Assembly: GCA_023213395.1 (NCBI GenBank)
Contig: CM041465.1
Span: 75,957,741 to 76,021,740 of the forward strand
Direction: 5' to 3'
Origin: Cycas panzhihuaensis
Taxonomy: Eukaryota; Cycadophyta
Length of the DNA: 64,000 nt
In this document: positions 1 through 11,154 of the stretch, in pieces
Position numbering within the stretch: position 1 is the first letter of the stretch
Layout of the letters: every line of letters starts with the position of its first letter
The notes under the pieces: generated by a model
What the model was told of the DNA's origin: nothing
Seen by the model: only the letters and a program-made list of their open reading frames with translations
Database searches by the model: none
Position numbers and translations under genes: made by a program

Positions 1-197
1 ATCCTCGTGGTCGGATCCACGCTTGGCGATCCGATCCGTCTCCTATTCCTCCTCCTCACTGATCTTGCCCTCTCCACTTCGAGGAGGCAGCGCCATGTGC
101 ATGGGGGCAACCCAAGGCCAGGTCTTGGCCCGCAAGGTCATTAAGGTTGGGTTGGAATGCTCTCGATGAGGTAAGGGAATACTCCCTTCTGTTCTAG

Positions 198-1010
198 GAG
201 TTTCGAGACATTTTCGTGTGGGATTATGCTGACATGAAGGGGATTGACCCCTTGATTGTCACTCATAACCTCACCACCCTTCCCTGCACCATACATGCCC
301 CGAGGCGCCCTTCACCGAAGCTTTTACTGTCAAGATGGAGGTAGAAAAGATTTTGGACGCTGGACTCATTACCTCTATTGATTACCCCAAGTGGGTCTCC
401 AACATTGTTCCTGTTGCTAAAAAGAATAGGGTAATCCGTATATGTGTCGACTTTCGCGACATCAACAAACGCTTGTCCCAAGGACAATTTCCCGTTACCC
501 TTCTTAGATCAGATCATTGATCGCACCACCAGATTCGAAGTGATGTCCCTAATGGACGGCTTCTCCGGTTACAACCAAATTCAGATTTCTCACAGACCGC
601 CATAAGACGGCCTTCACTACTCCTTGGGGTACCTTCGCCTACAAGGCGATGCCCTTTAGCCTTAAAAATGCAGGTGCTACTTACCAAAGAGCCATGCATT
701 TCATTTTCCACGACCTCATCAGCGACACGTTGGAGGTCTTTATGGATGATATGATGGGTCTTTCCGTGTGAGAGCCCATCATCCTTTTGACTTCGTGCCA
801 TCTTCTCACGATCTTGCGAGTATCACGTCGACCTTAATCGCTTAAATATGTGTTTGCGTTACCTCGGGCAAACTCCTTGAATTCCTCGTATCAAGCGGGG
901 AATTGGATCGACCACGACAAAGTCGGTGATCCTCGACATCGCCTCTTAGAACTCAATGGCGGATTAAGTCGTTTCTAGGTAGGCTCGGTTTCCTCAGCGC
1001 TTCTTAGGCG
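198..1010 (+). pseudogene. Tat-like Ty3/Gypsy reverse transcriptase (broken)
   Basis: This is the RNA-dependent DNA polymerase of the retrotransposon. Across several frames the expected motifs appear in order: FRDIFVWDYADMKGIDP upstream of the domain, the start of RT at WVSNIVPVAKKNRVIRICVD near 390-450, MDGFSGYNQI near 552, the NAGATYQRAM region near 668-695, and the catalytic FMDD at 739-750 (equivalent to YVDD of active enzymes). At least three frameshifts or stops break it, for example at 518 and 769. After about 800 the thumb and connection regions are only faintly readable. No start codon can be assigned because the polyprotein begins left of the window. Confidence 0.82.
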
Positions 1011-1039
1011 ACTTGTTGTGCGCTAAACCCCTCACAAAC

Positions 1040-1560
1040 TGTTGAAGAAGGGGCTCCTTTTGCTTGGTCCGACAAGACCCAAAAGGCCTTGAAGGACTCA
1101 AGGAAGCCTTGGCTTGGCTCCTACGTTGGTGCCTCCCAGGTTCGATGGGCCCTTCATCTGTATACCTCGTTGGTGGCAGATCCTTGGGCGCTATGCTCGC
1201 TCACGAGGACAACTCGAGGGAGAGGCTATATATTTCATCGATCGCACTCTAGGTGGGCTGCGAGCTTAACTATTCCCTAGCAGGAAGGAATGCCTCTCCT
1301 TGGTCCATGCCACCAAGAAGTTTAGGCACTACTTGCTTGGCAATACTACCAAGGTGATCGTTCAATCTGATCCCTTGAGATACTTACTTACTCGTTCGGA
1401 TTTGACGGGTAGGGCCGGTCGTTGGGCCGTCCTACTCCAAGAATTTGATCTCTTTATCGTTAACTGGAAATCAAAGAAGGGCATGATAGTGGCCGAGCAA
1501 CTTGCGGACGCCCCTATCCCTAACTCCTTTGATACTCCCATTGACGACTCTCTCCCCGAT
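1040..1560 (+). pseudogene. Gypsy-type RNase H domain of the same pol
   Basis: This domain removes the RNA strand during reverse transcription. Readable pieces are EAIYFIDRTLGG near 1220-1250 and, in one open frame from about 1290, ECLSLVHATKKFRHYLLG followed by VQSDPLRYLL with its conserved Asp near 1363. The RxGRWAVLLQEFD and EQLADAPI strings at the end resemble the RNase H tail of Tat-lineage elements. The N-terminal half lies in other frames and is hard to read. In many Tat elements a second, archaeal-type RNase H follows this point. Here the frame passes directly to integrase and a second RNase H appears only at 6521. Confidence 0.7.
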
Positions 1561-2855
1561 GAGTCCATCTTGATGATTCAGGGAGCTCCTCCCCATCCGC
1601 TCATCGACAATGAGTGGTACGGTGACATAGTGCGGTATCTCACGCAGCTGCAATACCGCCCCAACGCTAGTAACAAAGTCAAATCTCGTATCCGGACTTC
1701 TGCCAGGCAATACCTCCTCATGGACGAGGTGTTGTATAAGAGGTCCTTCGACGGGGTCCTCCTCCGCTGCGTCACTGCTGACGAAGCCGACCAAGTGATT
1801 CGCGAATGCCATCACGGCATTTGTGGAGGTCACTTTGGGGGCCAGTCTATGGCTCAGAGGATCCTTCGCATGGGCTATTTTTGGCCGTCTCTTTTTAGAG
1901 ATGCTCATGAGTTTGCTCAGAAATGTCGGCGATGTCAAGAGCACGCCAACATTTCCCATGTGCCTTCAGGGCCTTGCATCCTATTGTTTCAGTGGCCTTT
2001 CGCTCGATGGGGGCTAGACCTCGTTGGAGCTATCTCCCCACCTTCGTCGTCATGAGACAAGTTCATCTTGACTGCCACAGAGTATTTCACCAAATGGGCA
2101 GAGGCCATCCCCTTGATCACTACCCCCGGTAAAATAATTGCTACGTTCATTTACCAGCACATCATTTGCCGTTTCAGAATTTCGGATGTCCTAATCACCG
2201 ACAATGGAACTCCTTTTTGTAATAAGGAGGTGGATGAGCTTTGTGAGAAGTTCAAAATCTCTCATAAGACTTCTTCCCCTTATTACCCTCAGGCAAATGG
2301 CCAGGTGGAGTCTTTTAATAAGACTCTTGTCAGCATCCTCAAGAAAACCGTTGCTCAATCCCAGAGGGATTGGCACCTTCAACTGCCCTCTGCCTTGTGG
2401 GCTTATCGTACCTCTGTCCGTTCCGCCACGGGAATGACCCCGTTCTCCCTGGTCTACTGATGCGAGGCGGTGCTCCCATTGGAGGTGGAGATCTCTTCTC
2501 TGCGGGTTTCCCTTCGAGGTTTCATCGACGAAGAGTCGATCCGGCGAGGCACTTTGCTTTCGACCTCGAAGCTTTGGATGAGAGTCGCTTAGCGCTGTCG
2601 AGGCTAACCTAGCATCAAAGCCCGCTCACAAAGGGCTCACGATAAACACCTTCGTTCCGCCCTTTGTTTCACGGGGACTACGTCCTCAAGCTCGAATATC
2701 TCCATGACCGCTTGACCAAATTCAAACCCAGATGGGTTGGTCCCTTTGTCATTATTGAATCCCTCGATAATGGTGCTTCTGAGATAGCCACCACGGAAGG
2801 GCTCGAATTTGAAAGCGTTAATGGGATGTTCCTTAAGAAGTTTTACGCATGATCC
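1561..2855 (+). pseudogene. Tat-like Ty3/Gypsy integrase (broken)
   Basis: The integrase inserts the cDNA into the genome. The N-terminal HHCC zinc finger is readable (HH near 1809, a second His near 1831, CRRC at 1924-1935). The catalytic core has all three acidic residues: Asp in GLDLVG (codon 2017-2019), Asp in ITDNGTPF (codon 2200-2202) and Glu in GQVESFNK (codon 2308-2310). The last two are separated by 35 residues, as expected for DD35E. A TGA at 2053 splits the core and another stop at 2458 ends the second half. The C-terminal domain resumes in another frame at about 2664-2852 (LTKFKPRWVGPFVI). The fold is preserved but the reading frame is not, so it is a recent-looking but inactive copy. 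Confidence 0.87.
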
Positions 2856-3460
2856 CTCGGCGATTCCTTCGCCTCGCTCCAAAACGAGCCTAAACTACCA
2901 TCTTAGGTTGTCCCCATTCTTCCCAACCACGGGTAGAGTGGCAACTTAAGATGGATTCCTCCTTCTTCTTTTCGGTTCCTTCTACGGAACCCGCGTTCCC
3001 ATACTCTCTTGGGAACCCTTGTGTCATCTTGCTTGGGCATCCCCCAACCAGGAAGACACTTGGGGGCATCGTTGCTCCCCTTTCCTGCCCGCCGTTTCCT
3101 TCGCATATCTCGCTATGCTCTCCTGTAGACATGTACTCCGTCCTGCTCCCTAACCTCACACCTCTATGTCATCCTGCTCACGGCGTGTGTGTGCCCTGGT
3201 TAGGCATGTGGTCGTACATGGAGGGAAATGTGTGCATCATATAACAAAATATACACAACATAAAACATCTGCAACATAACATTCACAATACACAAAAATA
3301 AATATACATATCATCCACATACGATACATCATACACAGCATCTCATATCCAAATGGGGTTCTAATCACCCCATGCATATATATATATACATATCAAAAAT
3401 CATATCATCATACATCCTGGGAAGCCGGCGTCCTTGCAGGGGGGGTACAATCATATAGCC
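2856..3460. other. Spacer between convergent sense pol and antisense ORF
   Basis: No gene is seen. The GC-rich part has the Tat-typical run TTGGGGGCATCG near 3060. From 3241 to about 3420 lies an A/C-rich, G-poor tract (many 'ataca' and 'acata' words) that stands out from its GC-rich neighbours. It sits exactly between the 3' ends of the forward pol and the reverse-strand ORF, so it could supply 3' ends to both; that is inference. Confidence 0.4.
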
Positions 3461-4893
3461 CTATATATGACCCCACAGGCCCGTGCTTTCCCCTGTCATA
3501 TCTGCATGTACATATCCTACTGCTGTGGCCCCGCTCCTGGGGTGCCATCTCCTGGTCTCTGTGATCCCTCTCCTGGGGACCACATGCCTCTGAGGCTCCT
3601 CACAGGCCTCATGGCTGCCTGCCTCGCTCTCCTCATCCCTAGGTCGTCTCGGGGTCGTCGCCGCCGTGTGGGTCCGTGTCCTGCTCCGGCTCGACCTCGA
3701 GACCATCTACGCTACTAGCTGATCGTATCTGGCCTGGATACGATCCTGCTCTTCCCGGAGTGCCTCCTCTGTCACCCTAAGATGCTCAGTGATCACTATG
3801 AGCTGGGTTCTGCTCTCCTCATCTCCACCTGCACTACCCTATGCCTCTAGAGCTTGTACCCGCCCTCGCAGCTCATCTCGCTCGCGTCTCGCATCATCTC
3901 TCTCTTGCTGCAGTCGTCCCTGGGATGTAGCGTGCTCTTGGGACTCTGCAGCCCATATGTCCCTCGCCCTCACCAATGGGAACGCCTCTCTGTGGGCTCC
4001 ATTGCTCTAAGCTCATCACACACTGGATGGGCGGTTGCCCCTCTGCATACACACGAGGAATATCTCCCTCGCCATAGCCTCTGTCGGTCTCACGATCTCT
4101 GCTGTACACACGCGATGCAACACGCCATGCGTCAGTCTATATACCATGATCAAATCAAACCAAACATCTATCTAGATGCTAAATGACGTTGGAAAGGTTA
4201 GCTCTCACTGTTGTGGCGCTGATCCTCGGCCGCGGCATCCTCTCCCCAGCTCTCACTGCTGCGGTGCCTCGTCTTGAGCACCTCCTGCACGGGTCCCTCT
4301 CCTCGTGGGGTGGCCTCACCGTCCTGTGGATCCCACCGTCCGTAGCCTGCGGCCCTAGTCACGGGTCCTCGACCTCGCCTGCGCTCCTGATGGGCTGCCC
4401 TCCTCCGGCACCGGATGGACCCTCTGCTGCCCCTGCTGTCTCAAGGACTGCCTCCCCTCGCAGTCGTGACGGCCTCACTATCTCCACTATCCCGTCGCCA
4501 CCGTCATCTCCCACGAACACTCGCTCGCCCGCCTCATCATCGCTATCCCACCTCACCATCCCTGTAAGGCTCACCACGTAGTGCAGGAGGGTGAGGAGGT
4601 CTAGTGATGTCACCTCCACTGATCGCCTGATGTGGGCCCTGTCCTCCGTCCCCTCGGTCAGTCGCCACTGTGGACCACCGGGGCCTGATCTGTGATAGGG
4701 TGAGGTCCCCCCGCTGGTGCCACTGCCGTGAAGTGATCGAGATACCAACACCGGCAGTGCTATATGATAACCCTCCTCCACGGACGTCCCGATGGTGTCC
4801 GGTGTGCGACTAGGTTCACCGCCATCGAGGCCGCCAGCCCATCCTCTCGCCCGGCTTCGGCGGCGAACCACGTCCATCCATCCTCCGGTATCT
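3461..4893 (-). pseudogene. Antisense ORF, middle and coiled-coil C-terminal part
   Basis: This stretch continues the reverse-strand PMD ORF in shifted frames. From 4952 to 4359 it reads as a Gly/Arg/Ser-rich, low-complexity protein with an acidic patch (DDGGDGIVE). From about 3970 to 3720 it reads as a clear coiled coil rich in E, R, Q and A (RLQQERDDARRERDELRGRV, then LRVTEEALREEQDRIQARYD), interrupted by one TAG. The final 80 residues (3706-3461) are rich in Arg, Ser, Thr and His. Together with the PMD part the original protein would have been about 600 residues. A long charged coiled coil on a PMD protein suggests oligomerisation. Joining the pieces across frameshifts is inference from order, strand and composition. 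Confidence 0.5.
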
Positions 4894-5358
4894 CTATAGT
4901 TCTGTTTCCAGGAAATCTGGAATAGAATGCACAGTATGATCATCTTCCTCACTCGAGGAATCCCGGATAGTAGAACTGTCTGGAGGGGTGCTCCCCTCCG
5001 ATCCCACCCGGCTCACCGTGAAGAACAGAGCTGCCTCCCTATGCGCTGCCTCAGTGCTGGGCAGCGTCCCGAGTCTCACCGGCCTCCCTGTCACCGGAAC
5101 TCCCAGTATCCGCTGGATATCCCTCGGCGTGGCCATCACATCCTCCACCTGTGGTAGGTGGAACACATGCCTCCTCCGGTCCCAATGGGACACTATATCC
5201 ACCAGTGACCTAGTCGGCGTGTCTTGAGGTGTCTTGAGGGCCTTGTATAGGCCACACCTCTCCATCATGTCCCTACCCTCCTGAGTCATCATCTCCATGT
5301 AACTCAGCATAGCCATACCCATGCGCTCGGTATTCATCTGCGAGGACAAATTGCTCAC
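4894..5358 (-). pseudogene. Antisense ORF, N-terminal part: plant mobile domain (PMD)
   Basis: This 154-codon reverse-strand frame starts at an ATG at 5358. Its centre reads SHWDRRRHVFHLPQVEDV followed by RDIQRILGVPVTGRPV. This is the 'W.p.thtFhLp.gE.tvTleDva.iLGlpv.G.pv' signature of the plant mobile domain, found in plant transposase-like proteins, in extra ORFs of plant Gypsy elements, and in domesticated proteins of the MAIL/MAIN type. The upstream helices (MMERCGLYKAL) also fit. The rest of the PMD, usually several hundred residues, is not recognisable; after GRPVRL the frame turns low-complexity and acidic (SSSEEDD) and stops. It runs against pol. An AT-rich TATA-like patch and a GA-rich leader lie just upstream. 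The role of such ORFs in retrotransposons is unknown. The family call is confident; activity is unlikely. Confidence 0.72.
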
Positions 5359-5452
5359 ACCAAAAACACCTCAAGTCAGTCTCATGTCAGCTGTTGTTAC
5401 CTCTCTCTCTCTCAAATCTCTCTTTGCCTAAGATTTGGGGCTCTTTTGGCCC

Positions 5453-5463
5453 TCATATTTATT
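5453..5463 (-). promoter_or_regulatory. Possible TATA element for the antisense PMD ORF
   Basis: Read on the minus strand this is AAATAAATATG, an AT island inside GC-rich DNA, 95 bases upstream of the PMD ATG. A GA-rich stretch (5400-5424) lies between them and would form the 5' leader. Position and composition fit a core promoter, but no expression evidence is available. Confidence 0.3.
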
Positions 5464-6520
5464 TTTTTGCCTTCGCCAGATTACGCCAAACTTAGCGGCA
5501 TAAGTTGGCATGAGTCCATGGCGATTCGAGGCCCATGATGATCGCGATGACCGCGATCATTCTTGCAGATGAACGGTGACCCCTAAAGGGGGTTTCGCCC
5601 AAAACCAAAAAATTTCTTCTGGTGGACCCCTGGGCCCACCGGACCGAACTCCCTAATGCCTGTGTCCCCGCCTCCTTCTAGGTCCGATTCGGATCCCGGG
5701 AAGCCTTCCGTTGCCCATAAGGGGCACCTAAACTATGCAAAATAACTTAAAAAAACACAAAAAGCAACAAACTTTGAACTTCAATTTGGGTCAGGTTTAG
5801 TGATTTCCACTCACTGGATCTGGTCTCATTCGCCATATCGCTTGTCGGTCATCTTTGGCTCTCCGCTCTCCGATCCGACGGTCAGATCTCCCTCTGCGTG
5901 CCTCTAAAGTTGGGTAGCGCTCTGCTGCGTAGGGAAATGGCTCTGGTTTCGCACGAGAGCCGGTGAAAATGAATCCATTTTCCCGTTGATTTCCTTATAT
6001 AGGCGGGGCCCCCAACGGGCACTTCCTCTATTTTTGGTCTCGCATCAGTCGTTGGGATCGTCTCGTTGCCCCGATTACCTTTGCCTTCTGGCCCTGTCGT
6101 CAATCGCACTATGTTGATGCCCTTTTTGCCCTCCTACAAGGGCATTTATAGTGTGTCATCGTCGCGCTTTTGGCCAGGGTCCTTCTGCATCGTTTTATGC
6201 GCTACTCCTGTGCCTGCCCGAGTTTATACTCGTTTGGCTCATTTCGCTGCCCTGGACTCATTTCCATAGTCCTTTCTTGCTCTTGGAGTCCCCAAAAGGA
6301 ATGCCCCCCCACTCGGGGGCATGTTTCACTTTCTAAAAGCGACCTTTTGGCGCTCCAAGGGGTTTTTTCCCTTCCGACCGCTCTCCGCCGGCGATCGGAT
6401 TGTTTGTTCTCGCCCTGGGTTACCTCATTGCTAGGTCCTCCTACCCTTCACAGCCATTTTCTGCTGACTTGTTGTGCGTTGATTTCACCACCCATCGACT
6501 GCTTGGATTTCGTGTCGCCG
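5464..6520. other. Gene-free spacer between antisense ORF and RNase HI
   Basis: No coding region is recognised. A TATATAGG word lies at 5998-6005, and a second Tat-like run CTCGGGGGCATG at 6311-6322 marks where a 3' non-coding segment typically begins in such elements. Short open frames here lack any family signature. Confidence 0.35.
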
Positions 6521-6900
6521 ATGTCTGTCTTCATCTTTACCGACGCTGGAAGCCGCGGTAATCCTGGACCTTCTGCCGCTGCTTAGATCCTCCACAACCC
6601 TTCTGGACATAATCTCCTTCGCTCTGGGGTCTTCCTCCTAGAGGCCACTAACAACGAAGTTGAGTATATATATAATCATATTGAAGCCCCATCGATACTC
6701 TCCATTTCCATCACGGACCCATTGTTTTGTTTTGTGACTCTCAAGTTGTGTTGTCCCATCTCACTCAGGTTTACCAGGTGCGATGCCCTCACTTGAGGAC
6801 TCTCGCTTCTGCCGCCAGATCCCTCCTGGCCTGCTTTTCTTCTGTTGATATCCAGCATATCCCTTGGGCCCTCAACGCTGAGGCAGATAGCCTCGTTTGC
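6521..6900 (+). pseudogene. Second RNase HI (cellular/archaeal-type), displaced downstream
   Basis: Starting at an ATG at 6521 the frame reads MSVFIFTDAGSRGNPGPSAA, the first strand and Gly loop of RNase HI with its first catalytic Asp. A TAG follows, then in the same frame ILHNPSGHN and ATNNEVEY with the catalytic Glu. A deletion and frame change near 6680-6727 leads to FCDSQVV with the third acid (Asp codon 6736-6738), then YQVRCPHL and DIQHIPWALNAEADSL with the fourth (near 6886). All four catalytic acids survive although the frame is broken. Some plant Tat elements have a second, archaeal-type RNase H besides the Gypsy one. Here it lies about 3.7 kb beyond integrase and past an antisense ORF. 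It is not the Gypsy RNase H of the same element, which is at 1040-1560. Confidence 0.78.
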
Positions 6901-9862
6901 CTCATCCTTGAGCGCCGCCTCTCCTCCTCACGACCGCCTCGAGGTTTGCACGGCCTTCCATCGCCCAAGCCCCAGTCGTCATCACTGCTTTGCGATCCGT
7001 TCGCATCTCCGAAACCGGGTTACTAATGAGGTAAAACTATGGTACCCACTATTGGTTCTTTATTTAGCTATGCATGTTCCTTTGCATCCTTTGTGGTGGG
7101 GCGCCCTCACTGCCTCATTCTTCCACGGTTTCGGGTGGCCCATAGGCAGCCCCTATGTTGTCTCCACCGCCATTTTCGTATCTACGCATCCCGCCACGAC
7201 ACTCACCGGCACCCTTGCCTACTGTTATGATCTTGATTGATATATCTATATACACATGTGCTCTCGACAATTGTGTTGCCAAGATTCGCCATCACACCAA
7301 AGCCCGAGCTGAGGGTCTCACGCCATAAGTGTTTCAGCCCGGAATGGATACGTAATCACCGACTCGTAAGTGCGTGTATGTCTCTTGCATTATCATCACT
7401 TTCTTTTCTTGGATGTTTGCTTGCGTATCCGCATGTGTATGACTTTGTGGGCGGCCTTGTAGTCGTCCACACTTATTTTAGCCTATGACGACTATAGCGG
7501 GGCACACTCCCGGTGAGTGTGGCACCACAGTGACCGTGCTTCTCGTGCATCCGCCTCCTCATTCCGTGATCCACTAGGTTTGCGCCACCTCCGCCTTGGT
7601 GTGATGACTCATCATCATTTGGTCAACTTGCCACCCCACTCGAGCTCTATTTTTGCTCCTTTGGACCCGTTTGTTGGTGGTTTGCTCGGTGGGTGTTTTA
7701 GCATTATGTCGCCTTTTGGTTGTCCGCCCCAACCTCGGTGGTTGGTGGGCCCCATTTTTAGCCCTAGGTGCGTCTTGCGATTTTCGGTCTGCGAATATTC
7801 AGTGGTATGACTGCCTCGCATTATTTTTAAAATCCGTGGTAATTTCGCATTTATTGCGAAGCGCCACGTGGCTCGTCTTTATTTCTCTTCGGTTGCGCCC
7901 TAATCGCACGGTTTAGGGTTTTGCTTGAGTACTTAAGCCCTTTTTGGCTCATATTCAAGGATCTTTTTTGGCTCACTTTTGAAGTTGCTCTCAAGAGAAA
8001 CACTCTCTGCCTCGCTCTTCTCTGTTCATTGCACCAATCGGACCTACACCTCTTCATACAGTGCCCAACTCTCCTTTGGCTTGGTGAGACATTCTCTCGG
8101 CCCTCAAACGCCTTGGAGAGGGCTCCTTTCAAGCGGTTTCGGTGGTTTCTACCAGGCGCCCACGAGTTCCCGTTGTGTGTTTCCGTCACACCCGTGAGGG
8201 CCTCAAGCTGCTCCGCTCTAGATCTGGGCTATTTTTCCACCCCTTCTTCATCGCTCCTTTAGCTGAGGCAAATCCCTTGCCTCCCCTTCCCAGGTACTCT
8301 TCATTTTGCATTTGTTTTATATGATATTTGTGCTTCAGCTCATTTGTTCCTACTTGTTCCGTGAGAGTTGGTTTTCCTCCCTTTGGAGGACTGTTATACC
8401 ACTCTCCTTGTGCTTCTTGCCTGCGTTTGCTGTCCAAGGCAGCGGCGTTGAGGGGTTACATAGGTTTTGGAGAGGAGCTGGGTGGATTCCGTACCACCTT
8501 CCACGCTCCCTAGGCGGCTCTTAGCCCTCCAAAACTTCCCTCTCACCCCGTGCTCCTCTTGGCTTGTAAACAAGGGTTTGAAGGCTCCCTTTGGTCACCT
8601 AAACCAGTGCTGTCACAAGTTGCAGCGCTGATTTGGGACCCTTTGTTCAGGTTTGGGTGCCATCCATAGGCCCCAACTACGGGTTCTTGCTTCACCCTTG
8701 CTCCCCGGTCACCCGGTTTGCTCCCCGTAGCATCCCGGTCCCCCGTGGGTATCTTTGGGTCTCTCTTGCCCCTTTTTTTCCAACCATTTTTCCAGCCTTG
8801 GTTCTTGACTTTCTCCTCACTGCCTTGTGGCTCCTGGGGGGAGGTTGGGGCACTGTTTGCGGGAAGTAGGCCACTCCGAGGCTTGCCTTGTTGTTTCCTT
8901 TCATTTGGATCACCTTCCTTTGGTATTTTCCTTATTGGACTAACACTAACGCATGTATATTTAGACTCTTGCTTATGTTGCTAGACATATATTGTTAGAT
9001 CTTTACGTTGCATGTTAGTGCTCTTCCTTCGGGAAGAGGGAGACCCTTGTTGCTTGCAGGTACTCGAGATGCGCAGAGAACGTTGCCCGTTGGCCTCTCT
9101 ACCGGTAAGTGCTCGTTGCATGTATCATGTTTTATGCTATCTCATTTACTAGTTAGCGTTCCTTTCCTTCCTTTGGTATCGCATTTACTTTTCCGGGGAG
9201 GGTAAGGAACCCCTTTTGCATGCCACATCCCGTGATCCCAGACGTCACATGTGAGTGGTTGGGTGCTCCTCGTGGAGGCTACGTCATCTCGCATGCCTTC
9301 GGCCCAGGTGCACGCTTCTTTCCTCTTCGCTACCCTTGTTCTTCCTTTTATTCTTTTCTTAGTAATTAGAACATTGAAAGATTAAAAGGCGAAATTGCTT
9401 TTGTATTTGTTTGCTTTGTTGCATGCACCCCCTATTATCCGTAGGAAAGATTGTAAGAGTTTTCTTTGTCCTTACCTTTCCTTCCTTTCCTTAACCGCAT
9501 GAGTGCCTTGCTTCCCGCATCGCCTCGTGCATCCCACAGTTGTGTAGGATTACTCTTGGCCTGTCTCCGAGGCCTTCTCTTCCCCTTCCGCCACCCAAGG
9601 GTGGAGGGTCCTATTCCCATGTCAACTCAGGTTCATCCTACGTACCTTCGCCCCTTGATCGAGGTGGGGAAGGGTCGCCCAATAGTAGCCATACTCCATT
9701 GCAGATCCCGAACTCGGCCTCCCACAAGACAGGGCACTGCGTGGTAGTTACCCACCTTTTAGGTTCCACTTTCTATCATTTCATCACTTACTCCTCCCAC
9801 GCCTATCAGTTAGGTAGTTATCCCGTAGCAGCCCGTCCACCTTCTTTTCTTTTTGTATTTCT
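6901..9862. other. GC-rich tail without recognisable gene (possible LTR/UTR)
   Basis: Several short forward frames exist but none carries a recognisable domain. A possible transcription start context lies at 7928-8010: TACTTAAG, then a CT-rich stretch with CTCTCAAGAGAAACACTCTC. Splice-like words are present: GTAAGTG at 7366 and 9105, and TTGCTTGCAG before 9059. These would suit an LTR plus leader, but no second copy of this sequence is in the window to prove an LTR. Confidence 0.3.
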
Positions 9863-11149
9863 TAAATGATTTAAAATAAAAGAGAAATAATCAAACACAA
9901 GTGACAAAGGAGCTACTTTGACCAATCTTTCACTTTCCTTTTCTAATCTTTTAGAGTTACTCAATAGGAAATGAAAGAGTGAAAGAAATAAGCAATTAGA
10001 TAATCATAAGTTCTTAGCTCTAAACCTATTTAACGACCTCTCAATTATCTTTTCTTCTTCAATAGATAAGTAAAAGGGAAAAGTCAAACAAGGAAAATAA
10101 TCAATACAAGAAACAGAAAAAAGAGAATGGAGGCACTGAGAAGAGAAATGAGTACCTTGCAATATAGCTTGTGGCCAAATGATTTCACTCCTTCCAGTTT
10201 CTCCTTTTGTTAAAATGTCACTAATTGATGAAAGAAAAAATGGAATAGATATTATAATAATTCTTTCAAAAAAGGATCTCAAATGAAACTTCATAAGCTT
10301 ATCAAGTTTCCAATAATAATCATGTAGTATAAAATGTACTTTTCAAAAAAGATAGAATTAGCTTGAGTCACCTACAATACTATGGAAGAGAGTTGAAGTG
10401 CTCACGTTGCTTAAAGATCCCTTTCTTACTTATCACTCACCTCCTCTCAAGAGTTTGGTTTGATTTACTTTAACCTATGTTAGGGCATAATTTATTGAGA
10501 GTTATGAGTTGGAATAAATAGGGATGTACAAATGTAATTACTTATTAAAAGACTATAACAAAAATTGAAATCGGCTTAATTCTAAAATATAGTCTTTTAA
10601 TAACTTGAACAATGTGTGATAAAAGCTTGGAATAAAAAATGGTTTGATGCCAAGCCTAACCACTCAAAAGATTAGTAAAAAACAACTAGATTTTACTAAA
10701 AATAAGAGCAAAATAGTAATGAAAGATCCTTTTCTTTAAATTAGTTTTTTGAAAGATCTTAAAACAAACCTTCACTAATTTCTAAAGCTAACAATTAATT
10801 CAAACAAAGTTACCTCTAACCTAAATGAAATGAGTGAAGTATGCCTTAGAATGATGCTTCACTTCTTCTCAACATATTACCACCAAGCCCTAAGTACCAT
10901 GAGAATGACTGGTTTAATAACAAAAAATATTAAAGGAAAGCACAATGTATATAAGAAATCAATAAGAACTATAAGGAGATGATCTCAGTAGATGAATGAG
11001 AAGTTAAGCTCAAAAGCTAGACAACAAATTAAGGTGAAAGTATCCCTTTAATCCTTTTAGCAAAATTAACAAATTTTCAAGAAGAATAGTCTTCAATCAA
11101 CTTCTAAACAATAAAAGAGAACTAACAATATCTAGTAAAAATTTGGTAG
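9863..11149. other. AT-rich DNA without recognisable feature
   Basis: The base composition changes abruptly at about 9860. A 96-codon reverse frame at 10004-10294 has no recognisable domain and looks like chance in AT-rich DNA. No LTR, primer site or gene is recognised. This is the left flank of element A. Confidence 0.4.
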
Positions 11150-11154
11150 TATTT

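Larger units (their letters stand above)
1..9862 (+). mobile_element. GC-rich block: decayed Tat-like Ty3/Gypsy retrotransposon
   Basis: This stretch is clearly richer in G+C than everything to its right. In order it holds a forward-strand pol (reverse transcriptase, RNase H, integrase), a reverse-strand PMD/coiled-coil ORF, a forward-strand second RNase HI, and a gene-free tail. Tat-lineage traits are the region after the first RNase H, with the local strings EQLADAPI and DDSLPDESIL, and the 'GGGGGCAT' runs after coding regions at 3061 and 6314. Extra ORFs between pol and the 3' LTR, sense or antisense, are known from plant Tat-type elements. The 5' part is cut by the window edge and I could not find the LTR pair, so treating the whole block as one element is inference. 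Frameshifts and stops make it non-coding now. It may instead be two juxtaposed elements. Confidence 0.6.

Noticed and set aside
8290-9105. Possible intron with CAG/GTACTC donor and TTGCTTGCAG acceptor
   Set aside because: The donor is non-consensus beyond GT, no flanking coding sequence supports it, and similar words recur by chance nearby.
10004-10294. 96-codon reverse frame with hydrophobic start
   Set aside because: No recognisable domain, composition follows the AT-rich background, and there is no neighbouring gene structure.
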